Below the pieces are notes generated by a model. It saw only the letters and a list, made by a program, of their open reading frames with translations. It was not told the DNA's origin and did not search any database. A program made the position numbers and the translations under genes. A stretch of 10,823 nt of DNA, from assembly GCA_002427045.1 (NCBI GenBank), contig DIPO01000064.1, positions 1-10,823 of the forward strand. Direction: 5' to 3'. This DNA comes from Firmicutes bacterium UBA5486. GTDB taxonomy: Bacteria; Bacillota; UBA4882; UBA10575. Below are positions 1 through 4,800 of this stretch, in pieces. How positions within the stretch are numbered: the first letter of the stretch is position 1; each line of letters begins with the position of its first letter.

Positions 1-9
1 GATTTTCAT
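1..9 (-). CDS. Start of a divergently transcribed gene (only first 3 codons, Met-Lys-Ile)
   Basis: Read on the minus strand, an ATG at 9-7 is followed by AAA and ATC and then leaves the window. It is called because the start is well framed: an AAGGAG Shine-Dalgarno lies 8 bases upstream, and a consensus promoter on the same strand lies about 170 bases further up. The product cannot be known from three codons. Because it diverges from a LacI-family repressor and the shared region carries LacI-type operators, it is probably a target of that repressor, typically a sugar transport or carbohydrate-utilisation gene. That last step is inference. Confidence 0.6.
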
Positions 10-17
10 GCTATTCT

Positions 18-23
18 CTCCTT
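18..23 (-). promoter_or_regulatory. Ribosome binding site of the leftward gene
   Basis: The minus strand reads AAGGAG (complement of ctcctt), with 8 bases to the ATG at 9-7. It is a near-perfect Shine-Dalgarno at ideal spacing, and is the main evidence that a gene starts at the left edge. Confidence 0.65.
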
Positions 24-91
24 AATTGGGTTTTTTGCGTTGTCATTGATTTCTTCTGTCCCTGCACAATATATTGATAGCCTAATACAAG

Positions 92-115
92 CCCAACACT
101 ATATATTGTGTTGGG
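92..115 (-). other. Hairpin in the leader of the leftward gene
   Basis: CCCAACAC (92-99) and GTGTTGGG (108-115) form a perfect 8-base-pair stem around an 8-base AT loop. It lies inside the predicted leader of the leftward transcript, roughly midway between promoter and start codon. On the minus strand no uridine run follows, so it is not a simple terminator for that gene. On the plus strand it is followed by a short T run (119-122), but no plus-strand gene is seen to its left. It could stabilise the mRNA or serve as a protein-binding site. Confidence 0.5.
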
Positions 116-160
116 ACCTTTTAAAAAGGACACAACGCAAAAGCTTTAGACTTAAGAATC

Positions 161-189
161 TTGAAAAGAGTGCTAGCATTTGATATTAT
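161..189 (+). promoter_or_regulatory. Predicted promoter of the LacI-family repressor gene
   Basis: A -35 TTGAAA (161-166), a 17-base spacer and a -10 TATTAT (184-189) are present. The TG at 181-182 one base before the -10 makes it an extended -10 promoter. Transcription should begin near 196, leaving a leader of about 130 bases before the ATG at 328. Both operator-like palindromes fall just downstream, suited to autorepression. Confidence 0.6.
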
Positions 190-213
190 AATTACAATTA
201 GAAACCGGTTCAA
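185..213 (-). promoter_or_regulatory. Predicted strong promoter of the leftward gene
   Basis: On the minus strand, -35 TTGAAC (213-208) and a perfect -10 TATAAT (190-185) are separated by exactly 17 bases. Transcription should start near 178, giving a leader of about 170 bases. It overlaps the rightward promoter back to back. The AACCGGTT palindrome lies within its spacer and overlaps the edge of its -35 box, so a bound repressor would block polymerase. Confidence 0.65.
203..210. promoter_or_regulatory. Candidate LacI-family operator 1 (AACCGGTT)
   Basis: Perfect 8-base palindrome AACCGGTT within gAAACCGGTTca, centred on CpG. LacI-family repressors with a leucine in the hinge helix intercalate at such a central CpG step, and the adjacent regulator has that leucine. 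The site overlaps the leftward promoter and lies just after the predicted start point of the rightward one. Binding is inferred from sequence only. Confidence 0.5.
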
Positions 214-248
214 CAATGAATAATAAAAAGCTACAAGGGAATTTAGCG

Positions 249-256
249 AAACGTTT
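249..256. promoter_or_regulatory. Candidate LacI-family operator 2 (AAACGTTT)
   Basis: Perfect 8-base palindrome AAACGTTT within GCGAAACGTTTTCTTT, the shape shared by many GalR/CcpA-type operators. Its centre is 46 bases from that of operator 1, about 4.4 helical turns, so two repressor dimers could sit on nearly the same DNA face and cooperate. It lies in the leader of the repressor gene and could also be read by a global CcpA-like regulator. Confidence 0.45.
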
Positions 257-327
257 TCTTTGCTAGAAGAACTTAAAATTTAGCAACTCCATACAAAAAA
301 ATTGAGAAATTTAGAAGGGTGAGATCT

Positions 328-1341
328 ATGTCTATAACAATTAATGATATTGCAAAAATTGCTAATGTTTCTAAAGGGACTGTTTCGCGAGTGATTAATG
401 GAGCCCCCGGAGTTGGAGATAAAACTAGGCAACGGATTTTAAAGTTAATAAAAGAATTGGATTATGAACCGAATGCCTCAGCTCAAGGACTGGCAACCAA
501 GCGTTCTTATAATATTGGGGTAATTATCCCTCATACTAGCAAATTCTCCATGTCCAGCTCCTATTGGCCGTTCCTTTTAACAGCAATTAATGAACAGGCG
601 GTCGATCGAGGATATAATATTCTGCTTTCTACTGCCCAGTCGGAAGATGATGTAGATTCGGCCTATCGATTGATTTTAAAAGGGCGACGGGTAGATGGGT
701 TAATTATTGGAGCAGAACAGTTTGGGGAGAAACAGCTGGCAGAGTTGCTTTTGAAAGATTTCCCTTTTGTTATGATCGGAAATAGTTCTATAATTTCTCA
801 TTATTATGTTGAAGTTGATAACTTGGGCGGCGCGGAGCAAATGACAGAGTATCTTATTAATCAAGGGCACAAAAATATAGTATTTTTGGCTGGCCCGAAG
901 GTTTACCCCTATGTTCAGGAGCGTGTTAAGGGCTTTAAGCAGGCAATGACCAAGGCAGGTCTTGCTCCAGACCATGTTTTTCATTGTGAGTATGATTCTT
1001 TAATCGCCAAAGATAAAAGCAAGGAAATTCTTCAAGCCAACCCACAAACAACAGCCTTCTTTGCTGCTGCTCCTGGTTTGGTTTTGGGGGTTTTAAGGGC
1101 TGCCTATGAAATGGGATATAATATACCAGATGATTTAAGTTTAGTCTCTTTTGATGATCACCCATTCTATGGATATCTTTCTCCAGGGATTACTGCGGTC
1201 AATCAACCTATTGATGAATTGGGGAAAGAGGCTGCAAATCAACTGTTTTTATTAATGGATAGAAAGTTGCCAAAGGAGAAAGGAGTTATTTTTCCTACAA
1301 AAATTATTGTCCGCGAATCATGTAAAGCACCAAAAAATTAA
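328..1341 (+). CDS. LacI/GalR-family transcriptional regulator
   Basis: A 337-residue DNA-binding repressor of the LacI family, probably sensing a sugar or sugar derivative. Residues about 3-24 form the helix-turn-helix, ending in the family signature VSKGTVSRVING. Residues 49-59 form the hinge helix, with the minor-groove leucine at about residue 55. From about residue 62 to the end is the periplasmic-binding-protein-like effector domain (start NIGVIIP; later VDGLIIG, GHKNIVFLAGP and DDLSLVSFDD). Length is normal for the family. The ATG at 328 is preferred over an in-frame GTG at 319 because AGAAGGG (313-319) sits 8 bases upstream of the ATG and overlaps the GTG. The gene is monocistronic, ends at a strong terminator, and diverges from another gene across a shared operator region, so autorepression and control of that neighbour are likely. 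The ligand cannot be deduced. Confidence 0.95.
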   Translation: MSITINDIAKIANVSKGTVSRVINGAPGVGDKTRQRILKLIKELDYEPNASAQGLATKRSYNIGVIIPHTSKFSMSSSYWPFLLTAINEQAVDRGYNILLSTAQSEDDVDSAYRLILKGRRVDGLIIGAEQFGEKQLAELLLKDFPFVMIGNSSIISHYYVEVDNLGGAEQMTEYLINQGHKNIVFLAGPKVYPYVQERVKGFKQAMTKAGLAPDHVFHCEYDSLIAKDKSKEILQANPQTTAFFAAAPGLVLGVLRAAYEMGYNIPDDLSLVSFDDHPFYGYLSPGITAVNQPIDELGKEAANQLFLLMDRKLPKEKGVIFPTKIIVRESCKAPKN

Positions 1342-1355
1342 TAGAGATAATTTCT

Positions 1356-1381
1356 AGAGGCAGTTAGCCTCTTTATTTTTT
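1356..1381 (+). terminator. Rho-independent terminator of the repressor gene
   Basis: AGAGGC (1356-1361), a 5-base loop and GCCTCT (1367-1372) form a perfect 6-base-pair stem, followed directly by TTATTTTTT. It lies 14 bases after the stop codon and separates the repressor from the A2M operon. Confidence 0.85.
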
Positions 1382-1439
1382 CATAACAAGCGGGTAATTT
1401 AAAATTAGTTTTTATCTGATCCAACAGTTGTAAAATATG

Positions 1440-1455
1440 AGATATTTAAATATCT
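1440..1455. repeat. 16-base perfect palindrome
   Basis: AGATATTTAAATATCT is perfectly self-complementary over all 16 bases. It lies 59 bases after the repressor terminator. It could be an operator for a homodimeric regulator, but being entirely AT-rich apart from one G/C pair, it could also arise by chance in this region. Confidence 0.4.
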
Positions 1456-1594
1456 ATTTATGGTCTAATTTTACAAAGGGAATAAAATTATTGGGGCGGT
1501 TACTTTTGCGGAAGTTATTTATACGGTTTTCCCTATTAATTCAATTATTTGATTCCTTAACAATTATGTTATTTCCTAATATTTTAGGAGGTAA

Positions 1595-1625
1595 TTGCAA
1601 AATATTACCGAAATTAAACTATAAA
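1595..1625 (+). promoter_or_regulatory. Weak candidate promoter for the A2M operon
   Basis: TTGCAA (1595-1600) and TATAAA (1620-1625) are separated by 19 bases, longer than the optimal 17. If used, the A2M mRNA would have a leader of roughly 200 bases containing the direct repeat partner and the 1768-1798 hairpin. An alternative pair is TTGTGG (1683-1688) with GATATT (1705-1710). Neither is convincing. Confidence 0.2.
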
Positions 1626-1704
1626 GGCATTTGCGTAACTTTCTTAAACTAATAGCTTGAATTTCATATGAAAATAATATCTTTGTGGGTAGCTTATAAA
1701 GGCA
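1620..1704 (+). repeat. Two copies of a 10-base direct repeat (TATAAAGGCA)
   Basis: TATAAAGGCA occurs at 1620-1629 and 1695-1704, with starts 75 bases apart. Each copy is followed within a few bases by TTT(G/A)CG and then a TAA. The shared order suggests either a degenerate tandem duplication or a pair of regulator sites. Confidence 0.4.
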
Positions 1705-1767
1705 GATATTTACGAGTAAGCGGCCAACAACGAGTTACGAAAGGTAAAGTAAATATAGAGAAAAGCG

Positions 1768-1798
1768 AGAATTTCCTCATGTTATGTGAGGCAATTCT
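1768..1798 (+). other. Hairpin upstream of the A2M start codon
   Basis: AGAATT-t-CCTCA (1768-1779) pairs with TGAGG-c-AATTCT (1787-1798): 11 base pairs with one internal mismatch and a 7-base loop. Only three T residues follow, including the last base of the stem, before AAATTG, so it is a poor terminator. It may be a leader structure, an attenuator or an mRNA stabiliser. It ends 28 bases before the Shine-Dalgarno. Confidence 0.45.
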
Positions 1799-1826
1799 TT
1801 AAATTGAATCAAGATTAAATGATAAT

Positions 1827-1831
1827 GGGGG
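1827..1831 (+). promoter_or_regulatory. Ribosome binding site deciding the A2M start
   Basis: GGGGG, 8 bases before the ATG at 1840. The upstream in-frame ATGs at 1819 and 1825 have no purine-rich site at a suitable distance, so 1840 is the better start. Confidence 0.5.
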
Positions 1832-1839
1832 TAATTGTT

Positions 1840-4800
1840 ATGGAAAACAAAAAACCCGTCATTCAGGCGACTACTGTCAAAAAAGCCAGTAATAAAGGTT
1901 TACTAATAGGTATGGTAGCAGGAGGCCTGCTACTTGTTTTAGTGTTTGTATCAATTCTTGGGACAACAAAAAGTGGGAAATTAAGATTAGTTGAGATGAA
2001 GCCTTCTGAAGAAATAAGCCGCCACACTAATCTAACCTTTGTGTTTTCAAAAGATGTTGTAAACGAAAAAGAAGTGGGTATTACTTTTTCAGAACAAATA
2101 ATAAAATTTACACCTTCAGTTCCCGGAAAGTTCAGGTGGGTAACCCGGCGCGAACTCCGTTTTTTACCGGAGGTTCCTTTTCTTCCTTCGACTACATATA
2201 AAGCCGAGATCAGTTCTAGACTAGGAAAATCAGATGAACAATATATCTCCGGAAAAAGAACGGTAGAGTTTTCTACCGCCCGTTTTCAGGTAGAGGGTAC
2301 TAATGTTAATTTTATTACTCCGCAAGAGAGTAAAGGCGTGATATTGCAGGCTCGTCTAAGATTTAACTACCCTGTTTCACCTATTGAACTAGAAAAGTCA
2401 TTGAAACTTCGTTTGGCAAATACCAAAAAAGATTTACGGTTTACTTTGGATACAGAAGAAAATAGTCTATATATTACCGCAACTACTGAACCAATCGAGC
2501 TTACCAGTAAGGAGCAGGAAGTTCTTATTCTTATTCCTAAAGATTTTTCTTGTGTAAATGGGCAGGTGGGGTTGGCCAAGGATTATAAGTACCAGACCTT
2601 GGTGGGAGCCAAAAAACCGCTAAAAATACTAAAAACTACCTTACAAGGAGAAAACTTAAAATATTGGATTGCTGTTCAGTGTTCAGAACCAGTAGATGTC
2701 GAGACTGTAGCTAGCTTTATTGAAATTAAACCCCAAGTTGATTTCAGTGCAGAGGTTGAAAAAGAATATATTTTGATTAAAAGTAATCAGTTTAAAGCTG
2801 GAGAAAATTACAATCTTCGTTTGAACTCCGGTTTGCCATCAGTTAATGGTTTACCGCTGGCCAAGGATTTTACAGCTATGATTTCGCTGAAAGATTTAGA
2901 ACCGGGATTAAATTTTAATTCTTCCGGGCGGTATCTGAATAGTAAGGGATACCTTAATTTAGGTTTGGAAACCGTAAATATTGAGCGGGTTAATCTGGAA
3001 ATCAGTAGGATTTACGCTAATAATATTGTCGCTTTTTTAAATCACTTGAATTATTACGGTCAAGATTACTGTTATAATAGCCAAATTCCTTATTTTGGAG
3101 AAATTGTTAAGTCTGAAAATATCGAGATTAATGGTTTAAAAAATGAGGTGGTAACCACCCCGATTAGTCTAAGCCAATACTTTACCAAAGATTTTAAAGG
3201 TATATTCCAGGTTGCCGCCTATAATGATGACCGGCGATGGATGAGTGATAAAAAGTATATTATCATTACTGACCTGGGTATTGTAGGGAAAATGGGTAAG
3301 AACGATCTTATGGTCTGGGTAAACTCCTTGGAGTCACTTACACCAAAAGAAAAAGTAAAGATTAGTTTAATCAGTAAAAACAATCAGATTTTGGCAGTGG
3401 GAGAGACTAATACCCAAGGGATAGCTAGATTTACGGGCCTTAAAAAGCAGATCGAGGATTTTGAACCACTAATTATTCTAGCGGAGGATGGAGATGATTT
3501 CTCCTTTGTTCAGCTAAAAGAGGGACGTATTTCCACTACTGATTTTGATGTGCGGGGCCGGGAGAATCTGAATGAGGGGTATGAGGCCTTTGCTTATTTG
3601 GATCGGGATATCTTCCGCCCGGGGGATGAAGGTAATCTGGTAACCATAATTAGAGGGCCAGGTGCTGCTCTACCACCTGAATTCCCGGTAAAACTGGAGA
3701 TTAGGCAACCGGATGGACAGATCTTCCGGGAATTGGTCAGCAATACCTATAAGCGGGGTGCCTGCGAATTCAAACTGGAGATCCCGGATTATGCCCAGAC
3801 TGGCAGGTATCGTGGGAATGTCCTGGTAGGTGGAGAAGCAATTGGTAATTTCTCATTTAAGGTGGAAGAGTTTATGCCTGACCGGATCAAGGTGACTACC
3901 ACCACTGACCGGGAGGAGTATAAAGCCGGTGCGTCATGTCAGATCCGGGTAGAGGGGGTAAACCTCTTTGGCCCACCGGCGGCCGGAAGGAAGACAGAGG
4001 TAAGTCTTCGTTTAGAACCAGCGGAATTTACAGTCCCGGCTTACCAGTCCTATACTTTTGGCGATCGGGATAGAAGTTTTATTGCAAAAACTGAAGACTT
4101 GGGCGATAGCAAATTGGATGCTAATGGCCAGGCAGTCTTTAGCTATAGATTCCCTGACAAGATGATGCCCCCTGCTAAGATTAATGCCATCATTCAAGCC
4201 ACAGTGATTGAAGATGGTGGCCGCGCGGTCAGTAATTATACGGCAGTGGATTTACATCCTTACGATAATTATATTGGGGTTAAACCCCTGGCTGAATACT
4301 ATACTGAAATCGGGAAACCTTTTTCCTTAAAATATATTGCGGTAGATCCTAAGGGAAATCCGGTTAGCAATCCAGAATTAAATGCCGAGGTTTACCGGAT
4401 TACATGGAATTCAATCTATCGGCGAGATTCCAGCGGCCGGTATCGTTATGTATCCGAAGAAGAACGGCGGAAGATTTATACAGAAAAACTTAGTCAGGAA
4501 CCCGGTGAACAGACTTTTTCCTACACACCTAAGGATTATGGCCGCTATCAGATTGTGATTACTGATCCCAATACTAATGCCCAGGCCTCCTTATTCTTTT
4601 ATGCCAGCGGTTGGGGCTACTCGCCGTGGGCGATGGAGGATCCTGATAAGATCGAATTAGATCTGGAGAAAGGCCTATATAAAGTAGGTGATAAAGCTCA
4701 ACTTCAGATTAAGGCACCATTTGCCGGGAAGGCTCTAATCACCGTAGAACGGGAGCGAGTCTATGATTATTGGATTGTTGATTTTAAAGAGAATACCGGG

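Larger units (their letters stand above)
1382..1839. other. 458-base gene-free upstream region of the A2M operon
   Basis: AT-rich DNA without a supportable gene. The longest open stretch (ATG at 1437, 71 codons) has no Shine-Dalgarno and no recognisable protein pattern. What can be seen: a 16-base palindrome (1440-1455), a small hairpin holding a perfect AGGAGGT at 1586-1592 with no usable start codon behind it, a second hairpin (1590-1609), a 12-base palindrome TTTCATATGAAA (1662-1673), a 10-base direct repeat (1620-1629 and 1695-1704), and a larger hairpin just before the A2M start (1768-1798). No known riboswitch was recognised, and the A2M promoter is not obvious. Confidence 0.55.

Noticed and set aside
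92..122. Hairpin read as a plus-strand intrinsic terminator
   Set aside because: The T run after the stem is only four bases, and no plus-strand gene is evident to its left, since the neighbour there is transcribed leftward.
1..183. Possible C-terminal coding tail on the plus strand, open from base 1 to a TGA at 181-183
   Set aside because: The frame runs through an 8-base-pair hairpin and the promoter -35 region, and conflicts with the well-formed minus-strand start at 9. A divergent intergenic region explains it better.
700..1165. Two minus-strand frames within the LacI-family gene
   Set aside because: They are antisense to the conserved effector domain, lack ribosome binding sites, and show no protein-family pattern.
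1469..1552. Short protein-like open stretch in another frame, resembling a membrane segment (IIGAVTFAEVIYTVFP)
   Set aside because: Only 27 codons between stops, no start codon, and no homologue recognised. It could be a decayed gene fragment but cannot be supported from sequence alone.
1437..1652. 71-codon open frame after the LacI terminator
   Set aside because: No ribosome binding site before the ATG, strongly AT-driven Leu/Phe/Ile/Lys composition, and no recognisable protein pattern. It starts inside the 1440-1455 palindrome region by chance.
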